Source: Porticoccaceae bacterium UBA2002
Lineage (GTDB): Bacteria; Pseudomonadota; Gammaproteobacteria; Pseudomonadales; Porticoccaceae
Direction: 5' to 3'
NCBI GenBank assembly: GCA_002334915.1
Contig: DDCQ01000008.1
Location: 1-31,287 of the forward strand
Length of the DNA: 31,287 nucleotides
In this document: one piece after another, positions 24,546 through 31,287 of the stretch
Position numbering within the stretch: the stretch's first letter is position 1
Layout of the letters: every line of letters begins with the position of its first letter
Notes under the pieces: model-generated
The model's input: the letters and a program-made list of their open reading frames with translations, nothing else
Told to the model about the DNA's origin: nothing
Databases searched by the model: none
Translations under genes and position numbers: made by a program

Positions 24546-25409
24546 TCACGAACCACCTAACAACCCCAAAAACGCCACCGCCGCATTCGACAGGCTTCGC
24601 TTGGTATGGTGTATATACCCCAGTTCCCGCTCTATTTTAATTTCCTCAAACGGCATTACATGCAGGTCCCTTACCAGGGTCTCTGGCAGCACACTCCAGC
24701 CCAGTCCTACCTCTACCATGGTGCTTATGGTCTCCAGATAGTTGGTCGACATGGGCGCCTTTAATGGTATGCCTTCTTGCTGAAATAGCTTCTGAATAAT
24801 CTGCCCGGTGTAGGTATTTATGCCTGGCAGAATAATCGAGTAGTCGGCCAGGTCGTTCAATACGGGCTGTTTGATTTTGGCCAGGGGGTGATCCTGGGCG
24901 CAGATAAAGCGCAGTGGGTCCTGCCATATTACCTGGCTATCGATATTGTGCTGGGGTTCCAGAGCCAGGGTAATTACTGCCACTTCAGACTGGCCCTGGA
25001 GCACGCGCTCATAGGCCTTTTCTGAGTCCATAAACTCAATATCCAGGGTCACATTGGGGTACTGCTGGGCAAACTGTTTTAGTACCGGGGGCAGGCGATG
25101 CAGGCCCAGATGGTGGCTAATGGCTAGTCTGAGGGTGCCGCTTACTTCGCCGGAGAGGTCGCTAATGGCCTGCAGGGCATTTTCATACTCCTGAAGTATG
25201 CGTTTGACTCTGGGTAGCAGCTCTGTGCCGGCTTCTGTCAGGCTTACCTGGCGGGCAAAGCGGTCAAAAAGCTTTTTACCCACCTGGTGCTCCAGCTGGG
25301 CAATACGCTTGCTGATAGCAGACTGGGTCAGGTACAGCTGCTCGGCGGCTTCGGAAAATGAACCGCAGTGAGCCACGGTAATAAAGGCCTTGATGTTTTG
25401 GCTGTCCAT
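24546..25409 (-). CDS. LysR-type transcriptional regulator, probable leuCDB regulator
   Basis: The ATG at 25409 is chosen because GAGGA stands 5 bases before it and it gives the standard LysR start (MDSQNIKAFITVA), 287 residues. A longer frame to 25436 adds nine unlikely residues. The winged helix-turn-helix covers about 3-62 (GSFSEAAEQLYLTQSAISKRIAQLE). The substrate-binding domain spans about 85-287. It is divergent from leuC with a T-N11-A dyad between them, and its own predicted -10 overlaps that dyad. Both features point to autoregulation and control of leuCDB. The co-inducer is unknown; in other LysR-controlled leucine systems it is often a pathway intermediate. It ends against the REP-like cluster. 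Confidence 0.92.
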   Translation of the reverse strand: MDSQNIKAFITVAHCGSFSEAAEQLYLTQSAISKRIAQLEHQVGKKLFDRFARQVSLTEAGTELLPRVKRILQEYENALQAISDLSGEVSGTLRLAISHHLGLHRLPPVLKQFAQQYPNVTLDIEFMDSEKAYERVLQGQSEVAVITLALEPQHNIDSQVIWQDPLRFICAQDHPLAKIKQPVLNDLADYSIILPGINTYTGQIIQKLFQQEGIPLKAPMSTNYLETISTMVEVGLGWSVLPETLVRDLHVMPFEEIKIERELGYIHHTKRSLSNAAVAFLGLLGGS

Positions 25410-25443
25410 TTCATTCCTCGGGAGAATGCTAGTCATGCTAAAT

Positions 25444-25458
25444 ATGAATTTAATTCAT
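25444..25458. promoter_or_regulatory. LysR-type operator (T-N11-A dyad)
   Basis: ATGAAT-TTA-ATTCAT is a perfect 6+6 dyad containing T (25445)-N11-A (25457), the classic LysR binding signature. It is centred between lysR and leuC, about 60 bases upstream of leuC. Confidence 0.7.
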
Positions 25459-25476
25459 CATAAAGCAGGTTTACAA
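25448..25476 (-). promoter_or_regulatory. Candidate lysR promoter overlapping the operator
   Basis: On the minus strand TTGTAA (25476-25471), a 17-base spacer and TTAAAT (25453-25448) form a plausible sigma-70 promoter. Its -10 lies inside the T-N11-A dyad, so regulator binding should repress lysR. I see no convincing leuC promoter boxes on the plus strand, consistent with activator dependence. Confidence 0.45.
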
Positions 25477-25510
25477 TGGGCGCAATATCGGAATTCTCTG
25501 GGAGAGAGTT

Positions 25511-26944
25511 ATGGCGGGAAGAACACTTTACGACAAGCTGTGGGATAGCCACCTTGTTAAACAAAATAGCGATGGTTCATCGCTGATCTATATTGATCGG
25601 CATGTGATCCATGAGGTTACCTCACCTCAGGCCTTTGAGGGTCTGCGCTTGGCGGACCGCATGCCCTGGCGTCTGGATACTAATATTGCCACTCCTGACC
25701 ACAATATCTCTACCGACAAAGCCGAGCGCGATGCCGGTGTGGCTGGTATGGCCGACGAGGTGTCGCGCATTCAGGTGCAGACGCTGGATGATAACTGCGA
25801 TCTCTACGGTATTAAGGAATTTAAGATCAATGAGATGGGGCAGGGCATTGTGCATGTGATGGGCCCGGAGCTGGGCGCCACCATGCCGGGCATGACAGTG
25901 GTCTGTGGTGACTCCCATACAGCCACCCATGGTGCGCTGGCCTGTTTGGCCCATGGTATTGGTACCTCTGAGGTTGAGCATGTACTGGCAACCCAGTGCC
26001 TGGTGGCCAAGAAGATGAAGAATATGCGCGTCACTGTGGATGGCACAGTGGGCGCTGGTGTTACCCCTAAGGATGTGGTGTTGGCGATTATCGGCAAGAT
26101 TGGTACTGCCGGCGGCAATGAGCATGCCATTGAGTTTGCCGGGTCTGTGTTTCGGGATATGTCCATCGAGGGCCGCATGACAGTGTCCAATATGGCCATC
26201 GAGGCCGGTGCCCGGGTGGGTATGGTGGCGGTGGACCAGAAGACCATTGATTACTGCGAAGGACGCCAGTTTGTGCCTAAGGCTGAGATGTGGAATCAGG
26301 CGGTTGAGTACTGGCGCACCCTAACCTCGGATGCCGATGCGGTTTTTGATACTGAAGTTGTTCTGCATGGGGATGATATAGCGCCTCAGGTGACCTGGGG
26401 CACGTCTCCGGAGATGGTGGCGCCGGTAACCGCTTCTGTGCCAACACTGGATGAGCAGCCCAATGAAGAACAGCGCAAAGGGTTAGAGCGCGCGCTGGAA
26501 TATATGGGCCTTGAGGGTGGTCAGGCTATTGAGTCTATCTCGGTAGACCGTGTGTTTATTGGGTCCTGCACCAACTCCCGTATCGAAGATATGCGCGCTG
26601 CGGCGGCTGTTGCCAAAGGCCGATCGGTGGCCAGCTCGGTTAAGCAGGTATTAATAGTGCCCGGCTCGCAGATGGTTAAAGCCCAGGCCGAACAAGAGGG
26701 CCTGGATAAAATCTTTATAGACGCAGGTATGGACTGGCGCGAGCCTGGCTGTTCTATGTGTCTGGCCATGAACGCCGATAAGCTGGGGGCAGGGGAGCAC
26801 TGTGCCTCTACCAGCAACCGCAACTTTGAAGGCCGTCAGGGCAATGGCGGGCGCACCCATTTGATGAGTCCAGCTATGGCTGCGGCCGCAGCGGTGGCGG
26901 GTCATATTGTGGATGTACGTACCTTTGTTGGAGGTGCAGAATAA
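25511..26944 (+). CDS. leuC: 3-isopropylmalate dehydratase large subunit
   Basis: With LeuD it isomerises 2- to 3-isopropylmalate in leucine synthesis. The three [4Fe-4S] cysteines are present: Cys353 (FIGSCTNSR), Cys414 and Cys417 (GCSMCLAMN). The conserved start [11 protein letters not shown] and [13 protein letters not shown] (about 130-142) are typical. Length (477) is that of bacterial LeuC. GGGAGAG precedes the ATG. The TAA overlaps the leuD ATG by one base. Third codon positions are rich in G and T, clearly different from the C-rich genes to the left. Confidence 0.98.
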   Translation: MAGRTLYDKLWDSHLVKQNSDGSSLIYIDRHVIHEVTSPQAFEGLRLADRMPWRLDTNIATPDHNISTDKAERDAGVAGMADEVSRIQVQTLDDNCDLYGIKEFKINEMGQGIVHVMGPELGATMPGMTVVCGDSHTATHGALACLAHGIGTSEVEHVLATQCLVAKKMKNMRVTVDGTVGAGVTPKDVVLAIIGKIGTAGGNEHAIEFAGSVFRDMSIEGRMTVSNMAIEAGARVGMVAVDQKTIDYCEGRQFVPKAEMWNQAVEYWRTLTSDADAVFDTEVVLHGDDIAPQVTWGTSPEMVAPVTASVPTLDEQPNEEQRKGLERALEYMGLEGGQAIESISVDRVFIGSCTNSRIEDMRAAAAVAKGRSVASSVKQVLIVPGSQMVKAQAEQEGLDKIFIDAGMDWREPGCSMCLAMNADKLGAGEHCASTSNRNFEGRQGNGGRTHLMSPAMAAAAAVAGHIVDVRTFVGGAE

Positions 26945-27591
26945 TGAAAGCATTTACCACACACCGTGGTTTGGTGGGTCCTATGGATCGCGCCAATGTG
27001 GACACGGATATGATTATCCCCAAACAGTTTTTAAAATCCATCAAGCGCAGTGGCTTTGGCCCCAATCTGTTTGATGAACTGCGTTATATGGATGAGGGCC
27101 AGCCCGGTGCAGACTGTTCTAATCGCCCCGTTAACCCGGACTTCCCCCTAAACTTCCCGCGCTTTAAAGGGGCTTCTATTTTGCTGGCCCGCAAAAACTT
27201 TGGTTGCGGCTCCAGCCGTGAGCACGCTCCCTGGGCGCTGGAAGACTATGGCTTTAATGCGGTGATTGCACCCAGCTATGCAGATATCTTCTACAATAAC
27301 TGTTTTAAAAATGGTCTATTGCCAGTGATTCTGACTGAAGAGCAGGTGGATATTCTGTTTAAAGAGATGGATGCCCAAGAGGGCTATCAGCTGTCCATAG
27401 ATCTGCCATCGCAGACAGTAACCACAGACAGCGGCCATGTATTTAGCTTTGAGCTGGACGAGTTCCGCAAAGACTGCCTGCTCAATGGTCTGGATGAGAT
27501 AGGCCTAACCCTGCAAAACGCGGATGATATTAAAGCCTACGAGGCTGACCGTGCCAAGCAGCATCCCTGGGTATTTGGAGCGATTAAATAA
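26944..27591 (+). CDS. leuD: 3-isopropylmalate dehydratase small subunit
   Basis: LeuD is the swivelling aconitase-type domain that completes isopropylmalate isomerase with LeuC. Conserved segments are [13 protein letters not shown] (about 19-31), the substrate loop [13 protein letters not shown] (87-99) and [18 protein letters not shown]. The 215 residues are typical of proteobacterial LeuD. It overlaps leuC and leuB by one base at each end (TAATG), showing tight translational coupling in leuCDB. Confidence 0.98.
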   Translation: MKAFTTHRGLVGPMDRANVDTDMIIPKQFLKSIKRSGFGPNLFDELRYMDEGQPGADCSNRPVNPDFPLNFPRFKGASILLARKNFGCGSSREHAPWALEDYGFNAVIAPSYADIFYNNCFKNGLLPVILTEEQVDILFKEMDAQEGYQLSIDLPSQTVTTDSGHVFSFELDEFRKDCLLNGLDEIGLTLQNADDIKAYEADRAKQHPWVFGAIK

Positions 27592-28673
27592 TGTCAGATA
27601 GCAAGAAAAAAGTACTGGTATTACCCGGCGACAATATAGGCCCAGAAATCATCACCGAAGCCGTTAAGGTGCTAGAAAAAGTCAGTGACCAGTTTAATCT
27701 GGGCATAGAGCTGGACTATGCCCATCTGGGCGGTGCCGCACTGGATGCTGTAGGCGAGCCATGCCCCAAAGAGACATTGGATAAAGCCCGCGCATCCGAC
27801 GCCATATTGCTCGGCGCCGTGGGCGGCCCCCAGTGGGATAATGTAGAGCGCCATCTGCGCCCGGAAAAGGGCCTGTTAACCATCCGCTCCGAGCTGGATC
27901 TGTTTGGCAACCTGCGCCCGGCGATCATGTACCCCCAGCTGGCCCATGCTTCATCACTGAAGCCCGAGTTTGTCTCAGGTCTGGATATTTTGATTGTGCG
28001 CGAGCTGGTGGGCGGTATTTATTTCGGTGAACCCCGGGGTATTCGCACATTGGACAATGGTGAGCGCGAAGGCTACAACACCTACAAATACAATGAGTCA
28101 GAGATTCGTCGCATAGGCAAAATGGCCTTTGAAGCCGCCATGGTGCGCGGTAAAAGATTATGTTCAGTGGATAAATCCAATGTACTTGAAGCCACCATAT
28201 TATGGCGCGAAGTTATCAGCGAAATGGCAGCAGACTACCCAGAAGTAGAGCTCAGCCATATGTATGTCGATAACGCCGCCATGCAGCTGGTAATGGAACC
28301 CAAGCAGTTTGATGTGGTGGTCACCGGCAATATGTTTGGCGATATTTTATCTGATACCGCGGCCATGCTAACCGGCTCAATAGGTATGCTGCCCTCAGCA
28401 TCGCTGGATAAAGATGGCGGCGGTATGTACGAGCCCTGCCATGGTTCAGCACCAGATATAGCCGGGCAGGGGGTGGCTAATCCATTGGCAACTATTCTGT
28501 CAGTCGCTATGATGCTGCGCTACTCGCTGGATGGGGTTGAGGCTGCGGATGCCATTGAGCAGGCAGTGAGTGATGTTCTGGATCAGGGTTTGCGCACTGG
28601 GGATATTTATACCCATGGTATGCAGCGGGTTGGCACAGTTGCGATGGGCGATGCAGTGGCAGCCGCGCTGTAA
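27591..28673 (+). CDS. leuB: 3-isopropylmalate dehydrogenase
   Basis: LeuB oxidises and decarboxylates 3-isopropylmalate to 2-ketoisocaproate using NAD+. Substrate arginines lie at Arg99 (TIRSELDLF), Arg109 (NLRP) and Arg137 ([15 protein letters not shown], with Tyr144). Metal-binding acidic residues lie in [11 protein letters not shown] and [12 protein letters not shown]. The NAD-binding part includes [18 protein letters not shown]. Length (360) is normal. It is the last gene of the leuCDB unit. Codon use is C/A-ending for most of the gene but becomes G/T-ending over about the last 75 codons. Confidence 0.98.
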   Translation: MSDSKKKVLVLPGDNIGPEIITEAVKVLEKVSDQFNLGIELDYAHLGGAALDAVGEPCPKETLDKARASDAILLGAVGGPQWDNVERHLRPEKGLLTIRSELDLFGNLRPAIMYPQLAHASSLKPEFVSGLDILIVRELVGGIYFGEPRGIRTLDNGEREGYNTYKYNESEIRRIGKMAFEAAMVRGKRLCSVDKSNVLEATILWREVISEMAADYPEVELSHMYVDNAAMQLVMEPKQFDVVVTGNMFGDILSDTAAMLTGSIGMLPSASLDKDGGGMYEPCHGSAPDIAGQGVANPLATILSVAMMLRYSLDGVEAADAIEQAVSDVLDQGLRTGDIYTHGMQRVGTVAMGDAVAAAL

Positions 28674-28719
28674 TTATTGTGGTTTTGAGTGTAGTGAAGA
28701 GTCTGTTGGTTTGGAGTGG

Positions 28720-28875
28720 GCAAAGCCATGGCAACCCTTTACGATCGGTCCCATGGTTTGGTTATTTTCAGCGTTCGCGCAACTCGCTGCGCTCAGACAG
28801 TGCGCTCTCTCAATCTGAAAATAACCAAACCATAAGCGGGCCCTGATTGATCGTAAAGGGTTGCCATGACTTTGC
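28720..28875. repeat. Long interrupted palindrome, MITE-like
   Basis: The outer arms 28720-28746 and 28849-28875 are reverse complements at 26 of 27 positions. The inner arms 28753-28771 and 28815-28833 match perfectly over 19 bases. Short asymmetric bulges separate inner and outer arms. The ~43-base apex contains GCGCAACTCGCTGCGC and GTGCGC, able to fold again. No ORF with plausible codon use lies in it. It is probably a non-autonomous mobile or REP-derived element. Confidence 0.8.
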
Positions 28876-28918
28876 TGCAACACCGAGCAAGTTTTTTTGA
28901 ATGTGGCACTGACTTGAT

Positions 28919-29006
28919 GGCTTGAGGCTGGTGATTATATTGCTGACGCGGAGCCTACATGGATGTATTCACGGCGTGTCAGCAATATAAACACCGGCCT
29001 CAAGCC
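28919..29006. repeat. Second palindromic element with nested hairpin
   Basis: The arms 28919-28947 and 28978-29006 are reverse complements at 27 of 29 positions. The loop contains a nested TACAT-GG-ATGTA hairpin (about 28956-28967). Its sequence is unrelated to the neighbouring palindrome. The highly conserved arms suggest a dispersed intergenic repeat family. Confidence 0.8.
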
Positions 29007-29071
29007 CGGCACAAACCAGCAGCACCAAAGCAGTAAACGTTTTTTATATATAAAACAAAGGGTTAAGACAG

Positions 29072-30184
29072 ATGAACAAAACAGGAATAATCGGTTGGCG
29101 CGGCATGGTTGGGTCAGTACTGATCGACCGCATGCGCGAAGAAAACGACTTCGCCCATATCGAACCCATATTCTTTACCACCTCCCAGGCCGGCCAGCCC
29201 GGGCCAGATGTAGGCGTAGACATATCGCCCCTGCAAAGTGCCTTTGATATCGACGCCCTGCAGCAAATGGACATTATTATCACCTGCCAGGGTGGCGACT
29301 ACACCAAAGAGGTGTATCCACAGCTGCGCAACGCCGGCTGGAACGGCTACTGGATCGACGCCGCCTCCGCCCTGCGTATGGAAGATAGCTCCATTATCGT
29401 ACTCGACCCGGTTAATATGAATGTGGTCAGAGACGGCCTGGCCAACGGCGTTAAAGACTATATTGGCGGCAACTGCACCGTGAGCCTGATGCTGATGAGT
29501 CTGGGTGGGTTGTTCAATGCCAACCTGGTGGAATGGGCCACCTCCATGACCTATCAGGCAGCCTCAGGGGCTGGCGCGCAGAATATGCGCGAGCTGATTA
29601 ATCAAATGGGCACTATTTATTCCTCTGCCGCTGATGCCCTGGCCAACCCAGCCTCAGCGATTCTTGATATAGATCGCCAGGTGACCGATTCTCTGCGCAG
29701 CCACAGCTTCCCCGTGGATAACTGGGGCTACCCCCTGGCCGGCAGCCTGCTGCCCTACATAGATGCCCAGCTGGACAATGGTCAGAGCCGCGAAGAGTGG
29801 AAAAATCAGGCCGAGGCCAACAAAATCCTCAATCGCCAAGGCAACCCAGTGCCTCTGGATGGCCTGTGCGTGCGAATTGGCGCCATGCGCTGTCACAGCC
29901 AGGCACTGACTATCAAGCTGACTCAGGATGTGCCCATGGATGAAATTCAGTCCATGCTGGCCGAGGCCAATCAATGGGCCAAAGTGATACCCAATGACAA
30001 AGAGCCCACAGTAGCTCAGTTAACCCCAGCTGCCGTTACTGGAGGCCTGTACGTGCCCGTAGGCCGCCTGCGCAAAATGAATATGGGCGAGCAATACCTG
30101 TCGGCATTTACCGTGGGTGACCAGCTACTTTGGGGTGCCGCAGAACCATTGCGCCGTATGCTCAGAATATTGGTCGAAAGCTAA
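29072..30184 (+). CDS. asd: Aspartate-semialdehyde dehydrogenase
   Basis: Asd reduces aspartyl phosphate to aspartate semialdehyde for Lys/DAP, Thr and Met synthesis. The NADP fold starts [13 protein letters not shown] (5-17). The catalytic Cys135 lies in [10 protein letters not shown], and the active-site His275 in [23 protein letters not shown] at about 165-176 is the gamma-proteobacterial type. Length (370) matches E. coli (367). The ribosome site is weak. The leuB-asd-fimV order is that of pseudomonads and relatives. A strong terminator follows. Confidence 0.98.
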   Translation: MNKTGIIGWRGMVGSVLIDRMREENDFAHIEPIFFTTSQAGQPGPDVGVDISPLQSAFDIDALQQMDIIITCQGGDYTKEVYPQLRNAGWNGYWIDAASALRMEDSSIIVLDPVNMNVVRDGLANGVKDYIGGNCTVSLMLMSLGGLFNANLVEWATSMTYQAASGAGAQNMRELINQMGTIYSSAADALANPASAILDIDRQVTDSLRSHSFPVDNWGYPLAGSLLPYIDAQLDNGQSREEWKNQAEANKILNRQGNPVPLDGLCVRIGAMRCHSQALTIKLTQDVPMDEIQSMLAEANQWAKVIPNDKEPTVAQLTPAAVTGGLYVPVGRLRKMNMGEQYLSAFTVGDQLLWGAAEPLRRMLRILVES

Positions 30185-30207
30185 ATCCAAAACAGTTTTT
30201 TGCTGCC

Positions 30208-30253
30208 AAAAAGAGTCAGTCGCTGGTTAAAACCGGTGTTTGACTCTTTTTTT
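30208..30253 (+). terminator. Rho-independent terminator after asd
   Basis: AAAAAGAGTCA (30208-30218) pairs with TGACTCTTTTTTT (30241-30253), with an inner GGTT-AAAA-CCGG fold. An A-tract and a seven-T run flank the stem. It separates asd from fimV. Confidence 0.8.
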
Positions 30254-30272
30254 CGGAGTTTTTGCAATTAAT

Positions 30273-30301
30273 CGGACAAATAATGCAAGTATGACTAGAA
30301 T
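30273..30301 (+). promoter_or_regulatory. Candidate fimV promoter
   Basis: CGGACA (30273-30278), a 17-base spacer and TAGAAT (30296-30301) lie between the asd terminator and fimV. The match to the -10 consensus is good and to the -35 moderate. The leader would be about 100 bases. Confidence 0.35.
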
Positions 30302-30406
30302 ATTTCACTGTAAGGTCTAGAATTTAGTACCTAAAAATTTTCGCTCAGTTCACTTAAAGGATTAACGGGCTGACTTTGTAAAAAGCGCCGTGTTTTACAG
30401 GAAAAT

Positions 30407-31287
30407 ATGATGATAACCATAAAATGGTCGGCCAGGCTGCTACAAGCGTTACTGATAACTGCTCTACTTAACTCCGTTGCCGCCATGGCTGTGGGGTTCC
30501 GCGACATTACGCTTAAATCTGCGCTCAACGAGCCCCTGGTGGCCGAGATAGCCCTGACCAATGTCGATGGCGTTGAAGAAGGCATGTTGCTGGCCCAGCT
30601 GGCATCTCCCGCGGCTTTTACCCAGGCCGGCGTCAGCCGGGACCCATACCTTACCCAGCTTAAATTTCTGGTCACCCGCAACGCCGCGGGCGACCGGGTG
30701 ATCCAGGTCAGCAGTACAGAGCCCCTAACCGAGCCCTATCTAGACTTATTGGTTGAGCTGGAATGGCCCTCCGGGCGCATGATGCGCGAATACACATTGC
30801 TGCTGGACCTCCCCGATTACAGCGGCCAGGCGACCCCGGCAGCAGTTCAGCAGTCCACAGCAGACAGGGGCAACTCACCAAGCTCCGCCAGCCAGTTTAG
30901 CGGCCCAGAGCACCGGGTAGTGGTCGGCGACACATTGTGGAATGTAGCCAAAAGGCTGCGCCCCCAGGGCATGACTATATTGCAGACCATGGACGCCCTG
31001 TATAGCCAGAACCCCAAAGCCTTTGTAAATGGCAATGCCAATAATATGAAAAAGGGTGCCGTACTGCGGCTGCCCACAGCAAGCGATATTGGCCAAGAAC
31101 AGGGTTATATTGTTGCCAATCAAATCGGTATCAATGGCCCAGAGCAAACTCAAGATAGCGCACCAGCCAGTCAGCCTGCCGAGCAGATTGTTGCTGCAGT
31201 GCCAGAGCCTTCAGCATATCAAGAGCCTTCAGCATATGAAGAGCCTTCAGCGGATATAGAGCCCTCAGCGGATATAGAGCCCTCAGC
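30407..31287 (+). CDS. fimV: FimV-type peptidoglycan-binding inner-membrane protein, 5' part
   Basis: FimV is a large polar-organising protein with a periplasmic LysM domain. It is needed for type IV pilus assembly and twitching in Pseudomonas. The reading frame is open from ATG 30407 (or ATG 30410; AGGAAA precedes both) to the window edge, 293 codons without a stop. A signal peptide covers about 1-28. The conserved FimV N-terminal domain starts VGFRDITLKSALNEPLVAEI (quoted from residue 29). A LysM motif begins HRVVVGDTLWNVAKRL at about residue 167. From about residue 267 it becomes an EPSA-rich repeat. The C-terminal membrane segment and TPR/FimV C-terminal domain lie outside. The asd-fimV neighbourhood agrees. 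Confidence 0.95.
   Translation, partial: MMITIKWSARLLQALLITALLNSVAAMAVGFRDITLKSALNEPLVAEIALTNVDGVEEGMLLAQLASPAAFTQAGVSRDPYLTQLKFLVTRNAAGDRVIQVSSTEPLTEPYLDLLVELEWPSGRMMREYTLLLDLPDYSGQATPAAVQQSTADRGNSPSSASQFSGPEHRVVVGDTLWNVAKRLRPQGMTILQTMDALYSQNPKAFVNGNANNMKKGAVLRLPTASDIGQEQGYIVANQIGINGPEQTQDSAPASQPAEQIVAAVPEPSAYQEPSAYEEPSADIEPSADIEPS
31205..31287 (+). repeat. 18-base tandem repeat in fimV
   Basis: Units at 31205, 31223, 31241, 31259 and 31277 (cut by the window edge) each encode E-P-S-A plus two variable residues (YQ, YE, DI, DI). The 18-base period keeps frame. It lies in the acidic, Pro-rich linker typical of FimV. Confidence 0.85.

Larger units (their letters stand above)
28674..29071. other. 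Gene-free gap holding two large palindromic elements
   Basis: These 398 bases between leuB and asd hold no supportable gene. They are mostly two separate long inverted repeats (28720-28875 and 28919-29006). A T7 run at 28892-28898 follows the first and could make it act as a terminator for leuCDB. A TATATA/TATAAA stretch at 29045-29054 may belong to an asd promoter, but no good -35 box is seen. Confidence 0.75.

Noticed and set aside
28720-28875. Integron attC site
   Set aside because: The fold is palindromic, but no GTTRRRY core sites were found at its ends and no integrase or cassette-like gene is nearby.
28570-28883. Short frames on both strands over the leuB-asd gap
   Set aside because: They run through the long palindrome. 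The plus-strand frame overlaps the leuB 3' end, and neither has a ribosome site or protein-like composition.

Overview
The window reads as chromosomal DNA of a free-living, probably marine gammaproteobacterium. Gene order supports this: tRNA-Leu(UAG)-tig-clpP-clpX-lon-hupB-ppiD, then mltD facing methyltransferase-rnhA-dnaQ, mlaA next to a PP2C/STAS pair, and lysR/leuC-leuD-leuB-asd-fimV. These are the arrangements seen in Pseudomonas and in Cellvibrionales/SAR92-like relatives. The placement is an inference from synteny and protein style; no 16S or database search was possible. There is no prophage, transposase, integrase or CRISPR array.

Layout. (1) 1-1.0 kb: a secreted protein whose VPLPA/PEP-CTERM-type sorting tail is broken off, convergent with a small acidic lipoprotein. 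(2) 1.3-9.9 kb: tRNA-Leu, trigger factor, ClpP, ClpX, Lon, HU-beta and PpiD, a protein-folding and proteolysis block with readable promoters and hairpin terminators. (3) 9.9-17.7 kb: MltD on the minus strand, then a SAM methyltransferase, RNase HI, DNA polymerase III epsilon and the helicase HrpA on the plus strand. (4) 17.7-19.8 kb: a three-gene operon encoding a Sec-exported peptide with four EGKCG motifs, a DUF692 multinuclear-iron oxidase and a DUF2063 partner. This is an Hvf/bufferin-type copper-binding RiPP system, and it has an ECF-sigma-like promoter upstream. It is the most unusual part of the window. (5) 19.9-23.7 kb: MlaA, a response-regulator-like PP2C phosphatase that lacks its phospho-acceptor Asp, a STAS protein and an orphan FecR-type anti-sigma protein. 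(6) 24-24.5 kb: a GFA-fold zinc protein and a small REP-like repeat array. (7) 24.5-31.3 kb: a LysR regulator divergent from leuCDB with a clear T-N11-A dyad between them, two large palindromic repeat elements, asd, and the 5' part of fimV running off the end.

Working together: block 2 supplies chaperone and protease functions. Block 4 should make a modified periplasmic metal-binding peptide, with the DUF692 enzyme and its partner oxidising the cysteine motifs before Sec export. The PP2C/STAS pair looks like a partner-switching module. leuCDB plus asd supply leucine and the aspartate-family amino acids. Repeats (REP-like hairpins, palindromic elements, coding minisatellites in mltD and fimV) sit in intergenic gaps or in low-complexity protein regions.
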